NCBI RefSeq assembly: GCF_048544455.1
Contig: NC_133536.1
Location: forward strand, 27,654,152-27,718,151
Direction: 5' to 3'
DNA length: 64,000 bases
Source: Silene latifolia
Taxonomy: Eukaryota; Streptophyta; Magnoliopsida; Caryophyllales; Caryophyllaceae
Numbering within the stretch: the stretch's first letter is position 1; every line of letters begins with the position of its first letter. Shown in pieces: positions 42,119 to 54,200 of the stretch. The notes beneath the pieces were generated by a model, which worked only from the letters and a program-made list of their open reading frames with translations, was not told the origin of the DNA and made no database searches. The position numbers and the translations under genes were made by a program.

Positions 42119-45100
42119 ATGGGTGAAAAACGGAAAAGAAGTCAAAAGAATAATAAGCCTGGGGATAATAAGCCTGGTGAGAGGGGTGCTACGAAGTGCC
42201 AGAAAGCCCTTGCAGCTATAGCCGCTAAAGAGCCGATGAAAATAACATGGAGCTCGAAGGGTTTCCCTACTGGTCCAAATGCGGGTTATTTATCCAGTTG
42301 GATTGGATGTTGCACAAGACAGTTTGTGCCTATCCATTTAGATGACATTAGAAATTTGAATCCAAAATTGGCGGAGTTATACTTGGCTCGTGTAAAGGAA
42401 GCCTTTGATATTGCCGATGAATGCCATGATAAGTATTTAATGCATAAGGGAGGGGATGCCCTAAGGCAGTGGAAGTATGACGTTGCTAGGGATTGGTTGT
42501 ATGTGGACAAGGCAACGAGGGAGATGCGTAAGAACCCACCGGGAGACAATAAGTGTCCCATCATCAGTCAGGAACAATGAGATCTTTTCAAAGAGATGAG
42601 AACTACTGAGAAGTTTCAGGTTAAATATCCTCGCCTTTTAACGATTTACCTATCATTTTTTTTTTAATTAATGAGTTCTTTATATAATCTTTTTATTATC
42701 TCATCTACTTGCACTTTTATATAATTATTTGAAGGCCGTTAGCAGAAGAAATCGTGCTAACATTTCATGCAAGAAGGGGAAATGGTATGGTTCTCGAGGC
42801 GGTTACAGAAAGATAGAAGAGAACCTCGTAAGTAGCATGCATTCCCCTGTGAGACTTTATTTTTGTAATCACACTTGGACTTGCATTGATACACATTTAC
42901 ATGTATAAATGTTACCATGTTAATGTGTAGGTGGCAAAGGGAGTGACCAACTTGGATCGGCATGTAACTTATAAAGAAGGGCACACGCCTAAAGTATCCC
43001 GGTCGCGTGACAAATATGATGAGGAAGTGTTGGCCAACATAGTAAGCATTATTTTATTAAGACGAGTTCATTACTAACTTTATTATTTTAGTCACAAATA
43101 TAATTTGAAGTTTATTTAATATATTATAGGACAACGTATTGAAGGAGGTAGAAGAAGGGAAATTCACTCCCAATGGTCGTAATGACGTTCTTGCTAGAGC
43201 GATTGGCCGACCCGAACATCCAGGTCGATTGAGGGGCATCCTTACTGAGGTTGAGTAACGAAATATTATGGGACAACTGCCCCGATAAAGAAGAAAAGGA
43301 AGACTAAGTCTGAGAAGGCTGACATGGTACCATTTATTCTATTATTTTCATTTAAGTTCAATTCACATGTTATTGTTGGGATAAAAATTGCTGTAACATT
43401 ACATTCTTGGCACGCAGCTTCAGTTAATGGCATCCGTACTAATAAAGTTGAATGCTGGAGGCAAGCTTTCCGAAGAAGAAGTGAAGATGATGGAGGATGT
43501 CATTTATAAAGGGGGTAATAAGGTACAACAGATTGGTCAAGAGGCCGCTACTACCTTGGCAATACATGAGAAGGAAGTATCGGTCAACGAGATTCAGAAA
43601 GATCAGGTACCTAATGCTTCTGAAGTTGTAACAACTAAAGCCGATCAGGTACCTAATACTTCCTTATTTTTCTTTTCTTTTTTTTGGGTAAGATCAGGGT
43701 GTGTTCCCTGCCAGATCTAATGCTATAACTTCTGACATCGTGCCATTGGTTAATTTTATTAGGTAAATAATGGCTCTGAAAAGGAGATGCAACTTGAGAA
43801 GACGGCTGATGGAAAACAGCATACATCCCCTTCAAGTCAGTTCACTGTTTTCAGTAAGGTATGCATGAAGTGTTTAATTAGTTAAATTTATATGAATTCT
43901 ATTAAATTTTGGGATATAATAATGTATGTGTATTCTTCAGGCCGTAAACAAGAGGCCAGTTATTCTTGCTGACCCTAAATTCGAAAATCCATATGTGCGT
44001 GTTGGCCGGGGTCTCGTAGAAATGCACACCAAATCAGCAGCGGAAACTGTAGTGGTTGTTCATGGCGAAAAACTTTTGCCGAATCATAGAAAAGTAGAGA
44101 TAACTATAGTCTTTCCAGGCCATGAAAACTTTCAACTGCCTGTCCCAGTTCGTGACGACATTACCATTCTGGGAGATGCGGTTGGAAGTTTCATCCAATG
44201 GCCTGATTCTCACATCTTCTTGGCTTGGTCGTCTCCGCCTCAGCCGAAAGCAGTTGGGGTTAGAAGAAATACCTTTATATATATGTTAAATTTTTAATTG
44301 TTGAATGTTTTTATATGTTAAATTTATATGTTATTTTTTTTTGTAGGGAACAAAAAAGCCGGCTTTGGCGGATAAGCCTAAGTCCATAGACATGCCAACT
44401 ACCTCGTCGAGACAACAACTTGATGAGGTATTAACTTCTCCATTTTTATGAAAACCTCCCTTTAATTTTTTTTTGTTTCTGTATTTCTAAAAAGCATGGA
44501 AATTTTTTGTATGTAGGGAACAAAAAAGCCGGCTAAGGCGGATAAGCCTAAGTCCCCGAACATGCCAACTACCTCGTCCAGACAACAACTTGATGAGGTA
44601 TTTAATTAACTTCTCCATTTTTTTAAAAACCTCGCTCCCTTTATTTATATTTTGTCTGTATTTCTAAAAAGCATGGAAATTTTGTGTAGGGGACAAAAAG
44701 ACCGATAAGCCTAAGTCCCCAAATCATACTGCTACTACTACCTCATCATTGAAAGAGCAGGTTGATGAGGTATTTAGTTAAGTACGCTTTTATTTTTATT
44801 ACTCCAACTAGCTAGCTAGGATATGTTACCTTTGGATTTTTTATTATTTTAATTATCTACATGTGTACGTAGGCTGGTGGTAGTAGCACAAAATCAAAGA
44901 ATCATTATTTCCCCGAACTGAAAGATGTTAGGAGTTTAAACTCCACAAAATAATCTGGGAAGGATTACATGCAAAAAGTAAGAACGGTGACGATGAGGAA
45001 ACTGCATGAGGAGGCTTGCGGTCGCATAGAAAACGAGCAATTGATAATTATTCCGCTCGAGGAGCATATTCCAGGGGTTGAGCGCGAAGCACTTATGTCA

Positions 45101-46282
45101 TGGGATATGCTAGCCATTTGGGCTGGCCTAGACGAGATTGATGTCCAATTCCTATTTGTTTGGATGAAGTAAGTTTCTTAATAAATAATTTCATATTCTA
45201 ATATTCTGACTACTAGATAGTGTTTTAAATAACGAAAATTTTAACCGTAATAATGTAGGATATTGAAATTGAGAGTGATCCCCGAGAAGAAGATTCCATC
45301 TGATCAATACGGATCCCCGAGATTGAAAATGAGATTTATTCGTTCGAAGATCGGGTAGATTATATTGCTCAGCAATTGGCGACAACCAAGAAGCTGTTTT
45401 TTGCCCCTTATAATGAAAAAGGATAATAAACAAATTAATATTATGTTTCCCACTACAATTGCATTTTCATAACTAATATATGTACTTGTTAATAATGATG
45501 ATGTGTCTCTTGATGTAGGACTCATTGGGTGCTAGCAGCCATCATGCCGACGAAGAAGAAAGTATTTTGGTTGGACTCTATACATAATCCACCAAGCGAG
45601 ACTTTTAAGCGCTTGATTACTAAGTAAGTTTATAATACTGATTTATTTATAATAACATTTTCAATTTTTATTTATAGCAAAAACCTCATTTTTGCCCCTA
45701 AAAAATGAGTTTCTGCCTCCTTTTTTTTAAAAAAAAAACGGCCTTTGAGAAGAAAAGAGCTAAGGAGCAGGATCAACCCACGAAAGATTCTGATGATGGC
45801 CCTACTTTTATTACGATAACAGGGGTACGTGCTCAAATACAATGCCTTAAGTGCAAAAATCTGTGTTTAATACTAATACAATACCTAAAGTTCAAGATTC
45901 TGATGTGAGCCTGCTTCTCTCGTCTGTTTGTTTTTATGTAATAATAGGTCCCTCGCCAGCCGGATAGCATACAATGTGGATACTTCGTTTGTCGGTTCAT
46001 GTTGGAGATTATTACGCGAAGATATATCCTTATTCCAGAAAAGGTTAGTAATTTAATAATGTGTTTATTACTTTTTTTAAATTAGAGCTGATGTTGTCTT
46101 GCTTGCTGCTATACCATGATGTTGCTATGCAGTATTTGATGTTGTTACAATAATGTCTTGTCTTTGTTTTTTCCGCAGTATGTAATCAACCCGTCACAAG
46201 AGATTCAGCAGTACAAAAGTTTAGATATAGACGAGGTAAGGGACATGTTGGGCAAATACGTCTTAGAACATAGAAATGCATG
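42119..46282 (+). pseudogene. CACTA second gene: Transposase_24 region plus Ulp1-like (C48) protease, spliced
   Basis: The ATG at 42119 starts MGEKRKRSQKNNKPGD. Exon 1 runs to about 42619 with an internal TGA at 42578-42580. Exons at about 42733-42828, 42931-43038 and 43131-43321 complete a plant Transposase_24 region (KKGKWYGSRGGYRKIEENL; DVLARAIGRPEHPGRLRG), with a frameshift near 43250. Later exons give VEITIVFPGHENFQLPVPVR and GSFIQWPDSHIF (43941-44257), then three repeat exons. The Ulp1-like part follows: WDMLAIWAGLDEIDVQFLFV (stop at about 44952), THWVLAAIMPTKKKVFWLDS (His and Asp), and RQPDSIQCGYFVCRFMLEII (Cys). It ends at 46280-46282. All three catalytic residues of the SUMO-protease-like triad are visible. 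The gene is broken by nonsense codons and indels. Confidence 0.8.
44340..44772 (+). repeat. Exon-intron unit triplicated within the CACTA second gene
   Basis: Three direct copies (about 44347-44430, 44517-44600, 44691-44772) encode GTKKPALADKPKS, GTKKPAKADKPKS and a diverged third. Each starts after an AG, ends TTGATGAG and is followed by GTATT. Introns are copied too: CTTCTCCATTTTT and TTTCTAAAAAGCATGGAAAT recur between the copies. The linker before the protease thus grew by whole-unit duplication. Confidence 0.85.
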
Positions 46283-46367
46283 ATACTCAGAGCTTAGATC
46301 AGCTTATTAGTAAATTTTTTGTTGAAGTTAGGGAATGATTAGTTCATGAAAATTTAACTCCTTGTAA

Positions 46368-46368
<1 letters not shown>

Positions 46369-46455
<87 letters not shown>
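46369..46455. repeat. (TA)n microsatellite, 87 bp
   Basis: Uninterrupted TA repeats, 43 units, just 3' of the second CACTA gene. The Ile-Tyr open frame over it is an artefact. Confidence 0.98.
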
Positions 46456-46458
<3 letters not shown>

Positions 46459-46599
46459 CTTTGTTGTGGTTGAATTGAATCTATTGAGTTCGATGAACCC
46501 AAATTTGTGATTTTTGCTTTGTCTTTGGTATATGGTGTCTTGATATATGCGGTTTTTGAATGACATGAAACAAATTTAATTTTTAAAAACATTAGGAGT

Positions 46600-47096
46600 T
46601 CGTAATAAAAACGGTTACTAAAAAAAACCGTTGTGAATACCTTTCACAACGGTTACTAAAAAAAAACCCGTTGTGAATAGCTTTCACAAATACCGCGCAT
46701 AATATTCAACAACAGGTTTTAAACGAAGAACCGTTGTTAAAAGTCTTCACAATTTTGGAGGAAAAGTTACAACAACGGGTTTTAAACGAAGAACCGTTGT
46801 TACTACAAATTTCAACAACGGGTATGTAGCATATACCCGTTGTTAAAAGTCTTCACAATTTTGGAGGGAAAGTTACAACAACGGTTATACATATGACAAC
46901 CGTTGTTATATTATTCCCACCAAATTTTTGAAACACTTTCCACAACGGCTTACACGCAACAACAACGGCTTTTAACCGTGGTGAATACTTTCGACAACGG
47001 TTTAAGTAAATAACCCAACCGTTGTAAATACCTTTTACAACGGCCGCTTTAACAACGTCCGCTTTTTGTTTTTACAACGGTTTTTACCCGTTGTTA
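46600..47096. repeat. CACTA 3' subterminal repeat array
   Basis: About 18 ACAACGGTT / AACCGTTGT motifs, including a directly repeated unit ACAACGGGTTTTAAACGAAG with GTCTTCACAATTTTGGAGG (about 46705-46875). Right-end counterpart of the array at 37030-37285. Confidence 0.88.
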
Positions 47097-47248
47097 TAGC
47101 ATGTATCTGTAGTAGTGAAGGGAACTCCATCTATGGCGTTTATTGAACGCAAGACGGTAAACTTGTGTCATGCTCTTCCATTCCACACCGTTCCTCTTAC
47201 TTTTAAACCGAGTTAAGAAACTTACACGACTAAAATCAAACAGAAAAC

Positions 47249-48510
47249 TTATTTCATACCAAAAAAGAACATAACAAAGAAGCAGTCTAGCTTACAACCT
47301 CCTAGAAGTTCGATTTGACAACGCGATGTACTCTCAGCACACTCGAATAAAGTTTCGTAAACTTGATATTTTGCCAAGTTTTTACTCTGATTATAATTCG
47401 GACAAAGGTCAGGTGAACTAAGAACAAGCTTCTCCAAAACCTTGGCACTTTTTATCAACCATGTCAATACATTCAACAGTTGTTTGCTAAATTCGCCTCA
47501 ATCATATACACCTCTAAGTGCTTCACTTGTTCAACGAGCCCAAATTTGACATCTTCATTCAAAATCATCTCCCTATAGTCATAACTAAAATGTAGCTTGA
47601 GAACCTTCAAATTGGGATAACAAAGCAATTGTTCATCAAATATTTTTTGATATACTTCGAAAGGCAAAGATAACGTAAGATGACTCAAATTAGGGAAGAC
47701 GGTCTTCTTATAAGGACTATTGTAAAACTTCCGGGGACAATAACCATTTGCACGAAGTACTGCAAGCGACTTGACATTCAAAATCGAATCCAACAACTTG
47801 ACATTCAAAATCGAATCCAACATCTGCATTGATAATATGGAACCAACAACATATCTATAATGCTCTAATATTGGAGCATCGAGATTGACCTTAAGGATAG
47901 GCGACGACATATAACGTAGATTTATATATAATCACTTTAATTTCCTGCTTGTGATTGATATTGAATTTTTCGGAGGATCATCCCTAATAACTTTAATAAG
48001 GGTCAAGGATAAGTCTTCAAGTGACGGGGAACGACTTATTAACTCTTTCATAAGTCCATCAATTGACGAAACTATAAGAAGTTTCTTGAGGTTCGAAAAA
48101 AGAATCGGAGAAAGTTGATCACTCCAAGAAATCTCTTTGAAATAAAAATATAATTTAATGACACCACTAAATGCATTTGAAAAATCGTGGTGGAAACACC
48201 AGATCCCATAATCCAAAACCACCGAACTTATTGACCGTGAAGTGTCGAATGTTACAAGAACGTAGTCGACGAACCCATGTATCGATGATAAGGCAGCAAA
48301 TAGGCTGTTCATAGAAGCTAGCGCGAAGATAAAGATAGAAAGTATCGATTATGGGTGTGGTGAAAAAGGTGAAGAGGTTATCGAAGACGGTCCAGCAATA
48401 AGGCTCATAAACATTGTATGCAGTTCTGTTACTTGTGTATAGCTCCTTGATGCTGAAAATAGTTGATGAAATGGTTATGACGAAGTCTATAGGAAGGTCG
48501 AGGTGAGAGA
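47249..48510 (-). pseudogene. F-box/LRR (FBD-like) pseudogene
   Basis: Three overlapping frames on the minus strand make up a relative of the gene at 34719-35984. The N-terminal part LDLPIDFVITISSTIFSIKE and YCWTVFDNLFTFFTTPIIDT parallels the intact gene's early region. The middle has SPILFSNLKKLLIVSSIDGL and SPSLEDLSLTLIKV. The C-terminal part has FPNLSHLTLSLPFEVY, AKVLEKLVLSS and the FBD-like SRCQIELLGG. At least two frame breaks (near 47920 and 48200) are present. A direct duplication (DSILNVK twice; about 47775-47815) adds to the damage. The F-box is missing because an LTR starts at 48511. Confidence 0.8.
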
Positions 48511-49882
48511 TTGTAACACCCCCATACCCCAAGTGCCTTACCAGGATCACTTAAGGCATGGAAGTGCTACCATTTCGGTTACCCGAGGCAATGATAAATC
48601 AAATAAACAATAACGAAACGTACTTTAATAATAATAATAAAGTTTAAAGCGATACAACCCACTCCGAAACTGATAAAAGGAAATACAAAGGTTCTCAAAA
48701 CTGTCATCGACTAAACCAAGTAAGAGATTGTTCGACACAGCAGAAGACTTCTAAAACAACATCGTGATGACTCAACCCAGCTATCCATGCGCATCAACTC
48801 ATACCTGCTCAATAACTTCTCACCATCCCCAAATGGATCACCACAGTTTTTAAAACAATTAAATGGGGTCAATACTGATTACACAAAACAACAGCTGCAA
48901 TGAAACAACACTACAAACAACTCAATCACCACAACTCCATCTCATCTCCACACACCTGACTACACACTAAAGTGTGTAGCCCTGTCAGAGTACCCATCGC
49001 AATAAGTACTCCTCGCCGCCAGTGGGGGACCGCAGCCGTTCCCACCTAAGCCCCGCTCATCTCCGTCGAGCGATAAACCCATGTTCATTAATGTGCACAT
49101 CCCTTCCGTGGCGCGTTCCACAAAAGGTGAATCAAAGGCGTGAAGTCAATCCCGCAAGTGACTCCACTCAGCCAGGGACGCACCCCGAAGATCACAGACA
49201 GTTATACAACAGCCACAATATACAATCAACAATTACCAACAACCAATTCCAATACGACAGTTAATCAACAACAACAACAATCACCAACAACATTATGTAA
49301 CCAATACTGTGTAGGAAAACCCTACCTGAAATAAGCCATCACAAGACCATTACAAGCAGCTAATCAAAATGCTCTTCTACGAAATATCCTTCTATAATCA
49401 CATATACAATCATGCAATTACTACTAAGCCAATCAAACACCCAAAACCCCCAAATCTACCCAATTAGGGTTTAACCAAAATTGACGAAACAACATAAAAA
49501 CTATACAAGGATCTTACCCTCGACACGACGAACTCAACGGCGTAAAGAACACGACGATCCGACCACCTTAGCCTTTGGGATTTGTTAATAACGTGACGAA
49601 TGCAAACTACATAACTCTTTTCTCTTCTCTTGAAAGGTTTTAAGAAATAAAATGATTAAGAATAATGACAGAAACCTTTTATATTAATCTCGCGTTATTA
49701 ACAAAACCCGGCTAAAACAACCTGTAAGACTCACTTACTCGATCGAGTAAGTCACTTACTCGATAGAGTGACCCTTACTCGATCGAGTGCCACACTTACT
49801 CGATCGAGTACCCATCAGACAAAACACTGTTTCGTAAAACAACTTACTTACTCGACAGAGTAAGCCCCACTCGATAGAGTAC
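48511..49882 (-). repeat. LTR of an unassigned retroelement, cut by the plus-strand Athila element
   Basis: It starts TGTAACACCCCCATACCCC directly against the F-box pseudogene, so on the minus strand it ends ...GGGTGTTACA, a common plant Ty3/gypsy LTR end. A minus-strand TATA box (TAATATAAAA, 49677-49686) sits just downstream of a palindrome array (49738-49879). The rest of this LTR should lie beyond the Athila insertion, outside the window. The family is not identified. Confidence 0.65.
49738..49879. promoter_or_regulatory. CTCGATCGAG array, LTR of the 48511 element
   Basis: Six units: CTCGATCGAG at 49738, 49778 and 49799; CTCGATAGAG at 49759 and 49870; CTCGACAGAG at 49851. Spacers are 11, 9, 11, 42 and 9 bases, so most centres are about 20 bp apart. 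It lies 50-200 bp upstream of the minus-strand TATA box. Confidence 0.85.
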
Positions 49883-51078
49883 TGATGTATCACTTTCATA
49901 TATACTTTTATAGCTCCCTTTACATCATATTTCATACCGTTTCGTGCCTATTATATCATTTATATGCTTTATTTCAATTAATTGTTGATACTGCCGCTAT
50001 TTTGTGTTTTGATGCAGAAATGACTCGTTATGAGTATGATCAAGCTAAGATTAGCATGGCGGAGACGGCATAGAAGAATACACGACGCATGGCACGGGAA
50101 ACGAGGAATCATGAAGACTAGAAGTAAAAGAAGAGAAGAAAGGACCTGTGAAGCAAGTTCCTCGATCGAGTCACTGCTGACTCGATCGAGCAGCTGTCCT
50201 CGATCGAGTCACCTCTGACTCGATCGAGGATCCTCTCTGGCGGGTTTATTTCCGGAATTTCCTAAAACGTTAATCTTTTGTTATAAATTAAAGACTCGTG
50301 TTTGATTGTAAACTTACGTTATATTTTGCTTGGATATTGCTGGAAAACTCTCTTAGAACCCTAATCTCTCCTTTGTATGGTACTAATCTTTCCTCATTAA
50401 TTAAATCGTGATTGTTTTATGTTCTTCAATTATTGTTTTATGCTCTTAATCATGCTTTCATCTTTAATCATATTCATTGTTGTCATTATAATTATGAGTA
50501 GCTAATCCCCTCATCTAGGATGAAGGGGATCTAGGTTAATTTAAAAGGGAAAGTCAATTAGTTGCTATTGATACCATTAAAGTTGTTGTTTGATTATTGT
50601 AATTCTTCTAGTTAATCACTTGAGGCCTGAGTTATTAATTAGTGTAGCGAATCGATCCTATCGCCGACCGGGTTAGAATTGATATAGGCTGCGATAATCA
50701 AATAGAGAGTATCTAATCATAGCGACCGCATGTTAGAATCAATCTAAAGGGCATAATGGAGTCGACCGATCTTATGACCTTAAACAACTTGATAGATTTA
50801 GTAATTGATTGATAATCCCCGACTGATTGACCTAGTGAACCTAATTCCTAGACTTTTAATAATATTGTTATTCATCCTTTATTTACATTGCAATTAGTTT
50901 GTTAGAATCAACTCAAAACAAAACCCCCCGAAATCGGTTACTTCTAGACAGCTTAAATACTCTTAGACTTAGCTTTTACCGCCTCCCTGTGGATTCGATA
51001 CCTGTCTTATCACTAGCTATTCCTGTTAGTCCTGAGATAGTTTTACTTTGATTTGGTAATACGACTTTAGCCTTATCA
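49883..51078 (+). repeat. 5' LTR of the plus-strand Athila element
   Basis: TGATGTATCAC...CTTATCA, 1196 bp. U3 holds the palindrome array at 50161-50228 and a TATA box TATAAATTA at 50282-50290. Near its 3' end it has CCTCCCTGTGGATTCGATAC (about 50982), a block shared with the minus-strand LTR at 57025-58496. Confidence 0.88.
50161..50228. promoter_or_regulatory. CTCGATCGAG array in U3 of the plus-strand Athila LTR
   Basis: Four perfect CTCGATCGAG units (50161, 50181, 50199, 50219), spacers TCACTGCTGA, CAGCTGTC, TCACCTCTGA, then GATCC. It ends about 54 bp before the TATA box. Near-identical in layout to the coding-region array at 52997-53067. Confidence 0.9.
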
Positions 51079-51081
51079 AAT

Positions 51082-51100
51082 TGGGCGCCGTTGCCGGGGA
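51082..51100 (+). promoter_or_regulatory. Primer binding site, plus-strand Athila element
   Basis: TGGGCGCCGTTGCCGGGGA three bases after the LTR. It differs by one extra G from the site in the minus-strand outer and inner elements. Confidence 0.88.
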
Positions 51101-51143
51101 GGCAACAATTGTTTAGTCTTTTTGTGTTTATTTTGTCTTTTTT

Positions 51144-51170
51144 GTCTCAGGGAACCCAGTTCCTTGAGAC
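51144..51170 (+). ncRNA. Leader hairpin, plus-strand Athila element
   Basis: GTCTCAGGGAAC, loop CCA, GTTCCTTGAGAC: 11 of 12 bases pair. It lies 44 bases after the PBS and 30 before the gag ATG. The GGAAC/GTTCC core with TTGAG is shared with the inner element's hairpin. Confidence 0.6.
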
Positions 51171-51200
51171 CGTTCTCACACTTTCTTGTTAGTTCTGTTT

Positions 51201-54200
51201 ATGCCTAGGTCTAATAGGTCCGAGATTATTCCTTTTGATCCTGAACCTGAGAAGACTTTTCGCTACAGACGGAAATTTAATCAAGAAGTGGGTCAAGTAG
51301 AAGACTTGAGTATACTTGACGTCGAAACGGCGAGCTCCACAGAGTCAGCCGGTCGGTCTTACGAAGAGGAGGAGGAATAAATTCCTATTCCTGATATTCC
51401 TATTCCTGACATTCCAGTTATCACTGAAATTCCCAAAGCTCCCATCATGCCTACTTTAACCAGTCACTCTGAGCCGACCTTGGCTTCTATTCCACAAGGA
51501 TTCAAGCTGCCCACTACTACCAATGGAACATTCGAGATTCGGCCATCTTACATCAATTTGGTGGAATGAAACATGTTTGGAGGGACAGCTGCTGAGGACC
51601 CTGCAACTCATATGGAAAAGTTTGTCACTTACTCACTGTTCTATTCCATTAACAGCTGGAGTGACACAAGATCAGGTGAAGCAAGTGCTCTTTCCTTTCT
51701 CTCTGAAAGATGGAGCTGCTGAGTGGTTGAGAGATATGGATATGGATACTGAGGGAGTTACAAACTGGAATTCCTTGGCCCTTGCTTTTTACAAGAGGTA
51801 CTTCCCACCTCAGAAGACTAATGCCTTGAGGAATCAAATTACTAGTTTCAAGCAAGGACCTACTGAAGATTTGAATGAAGCTTGGACTCGCTTCAAGCGT
51901 TTAGTTCGATCAGTTCCCCATCACGGTTTCCAAAAGTGGTTCCTTTGCAACCAGTTTTACAACGGGTTGTTTGACGATCATCGTGCTCTTTTGGATTCAT
52001 CTGCTAATGGGAGGTTTCAAGATAACACCAATGACGGTGACGCGTGGAAGTTGATTGATCAGATTGCTACCCATACCGCCAGGTATGGAAATCCTAGGGG
52101 AAGCACGCGAGGTACTGGAGTTGATAGTGCTTTGGCGGCACAGCTGGAGACTATTTCTGCCCAGATTGCTGAGATAAAGACTACCCAATCATTGGGTAGC
52201 AAAGAGAGAGTTCATGCTATGAGTCAGCAAGTAGAGGAGATTTGTGCTAGATGCGGTTTGGATGGTCACGGTGCAGCTGATTGTATGAGCAAATTTGAGC
52301 AGGTTGCTGCCTTTCAGGCTTACAGACAAGGTGCACAAGGTACACCTTTCTCCAATTTTTACAATGAAAGAACGAAGGAACATCCGTTCCTTCAATGGTC
52401 TAGCCAGAATGTGCAAAACCCGCAGCAGTCACAACCGCAAAAGAATCCTTATATCCCTCCCAACAATCGCGGTAATCAGCAACAAGGGGGGTATCAAAGG
52501 CAAAATCAAGGGGGCCAGCAGTTCAACAATCAATATCAGCAGCCTCCTCAGCAAACTCCTCAACAAGTTCCTCAACAAGCTCCGAACAATGATATGGCAG
52601 AGTTGCGCAATCTTTTGCAACAAACTTTGTCAATGCAGCAGAAGCAGACGGCTCAAATTTCTGAGCTGATTGCCCATAACAAGATGTTAGATAATCAAGT
52701 GGCTCAGATGGCACTTCAAAACCCATAAAAACAGGCCGTAGGTCTTCCTCCTCAAGGCAAGCAAGCTCATGAGCAAGCTAATGTTATTCAGCTGAGGAGC
52801 GGTACTTCTTATACGAATCCCGACCTGCAAAGTCTTGAGAATGAAGTGCCCATTACTGTTGATGAAGTCCCTTACATGCATCCCAAAGGATTGGGTAATT
52901 TGGAGCTTAGTGATGATGAGAAAGAGCCTGACGAAGTTGAAACACGAGCTGACGATAAAAGTAAAAAAGACGAAAAAGCTGAACCTGAAAAGGTTCCTCG
53001 ACCGAGTCACATGCGACTCGATCGAGGATCCACCCAGCTCGATCGAGTCACCCCTGACTCGATCGAGGATCCAATATTGCCAGCCGACAGTGTTTCAAAA
53101 GTTGTTTCTAAGGAGAAGCAAGCCGAGCCCATAACTATTTCTCTACCTTTTCCTCACCGACAACAAAAATCCAAGCTGGATAAGCAGTTCGGTAAGTTTA
53201 TGGAGGTCGTGAAGAATCTACAGGTAAGTGTTCCTTTTACTGAATTGATTACTCAAGTGCCGACTTATGCAAAGTTCATGAAGGAGATTTTTACAAGGAA
53301 GAGATCCTTTGATGCGGTGGAAACTATTGCTTACACTCAGAAGTGCACTGCCATGTTGCCAATTAATACACCACCCAAATTAAAGGATCCAGGAAGTTTT
53401 TCTATCCCTTGTCATATTGGTCATCTTTTTATTGGTAAAGCTCTTTGTGATTTAGGAGCTAGTGTCAGCGTTATGCCGTATTCTGTCTGTAAGAAATTAA
53501 ATATGGGTCCGTTGACAGTTACTAATATGACACTGCAGATGGCCGATAGATCAGTCAAGCACCCACTGGGGGTGTTAGAGGATGTTCCCGTTCGTATCAG
53601 GAAATTTTACATCCCCGTTGATTTTGTTGTCATGGACATGGCTGAAGACAACCAAATCCCTATCATCTTGGGTAGACCGTTCTTACATACTGCGGGGGCG
53701 GTTATAGATGTTAGGCAAGGGAGATTGACCTTAGCTGTGGGGGATGATACGATTATTTTCAACTTGGAAAAGGCATTGAAAAACCCCATGATAGAAGAAA
53801 CTTGTCATAGTATAGATGTTGTTGATTTTACTATTGATGAGTGTCTTCCTATGTGTTTGGACAGGGATCCTCTGGAGATTGCCCTGGTTTCTGATCCAGC
53901 TGATCAGACGGGTTCATGGAGTCCATAAGTTCATCGAATTGAGAAGCTTCTAACTGGAGAGGAATGCCCACATCAGAAGGTATATAGTTTGGGTGTCACC
54001 ACCAAGGTAACTGAGGTAAAGAAACCTGAATTAAAACCTCTTCCCTCTCATCTCAAATATGAATTTCTTGATGACTGTGAAATGAACCCAGTGATTGTCA
54101 ATGCTAACCTAACTGAAGGTCAACTATCTGCTTTGTTGACTGTTTTGCGAACTCATAAAAAGGCAATTGGGTATAGCATTGACGATCTCAAAGGTATTAG

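Larger units (their letters stand above)
36953..47117 (+). mobile_element. CACTA (En/Spm) transposon, 10.2 kb, TSD AAG
   Basis: Left terminus CACTACTACAAATACAGG; right terminus, read inwards, CACTACTACAGATACATG. The 3 bp duplication AAG flanks both (36950-36952, 47118-47120). Subterminal arrays of ACAACGGTT / AACCGTTGT motifs lie at both ends and also in the middle. Two genes sit on the plus strand: a TNPD-type transposase and a spliced Transposase_24/Ulp1 gene. Both have stops or frameshifts, so this copy is not autonomous, though its termini and cis repeats look mobilisable. Confidence 0.95.

Noticed and set aside
46344-46592. Ile-Tyr repeat proteins
   Set aside because: Artefact of the (TA)n microsatellite.
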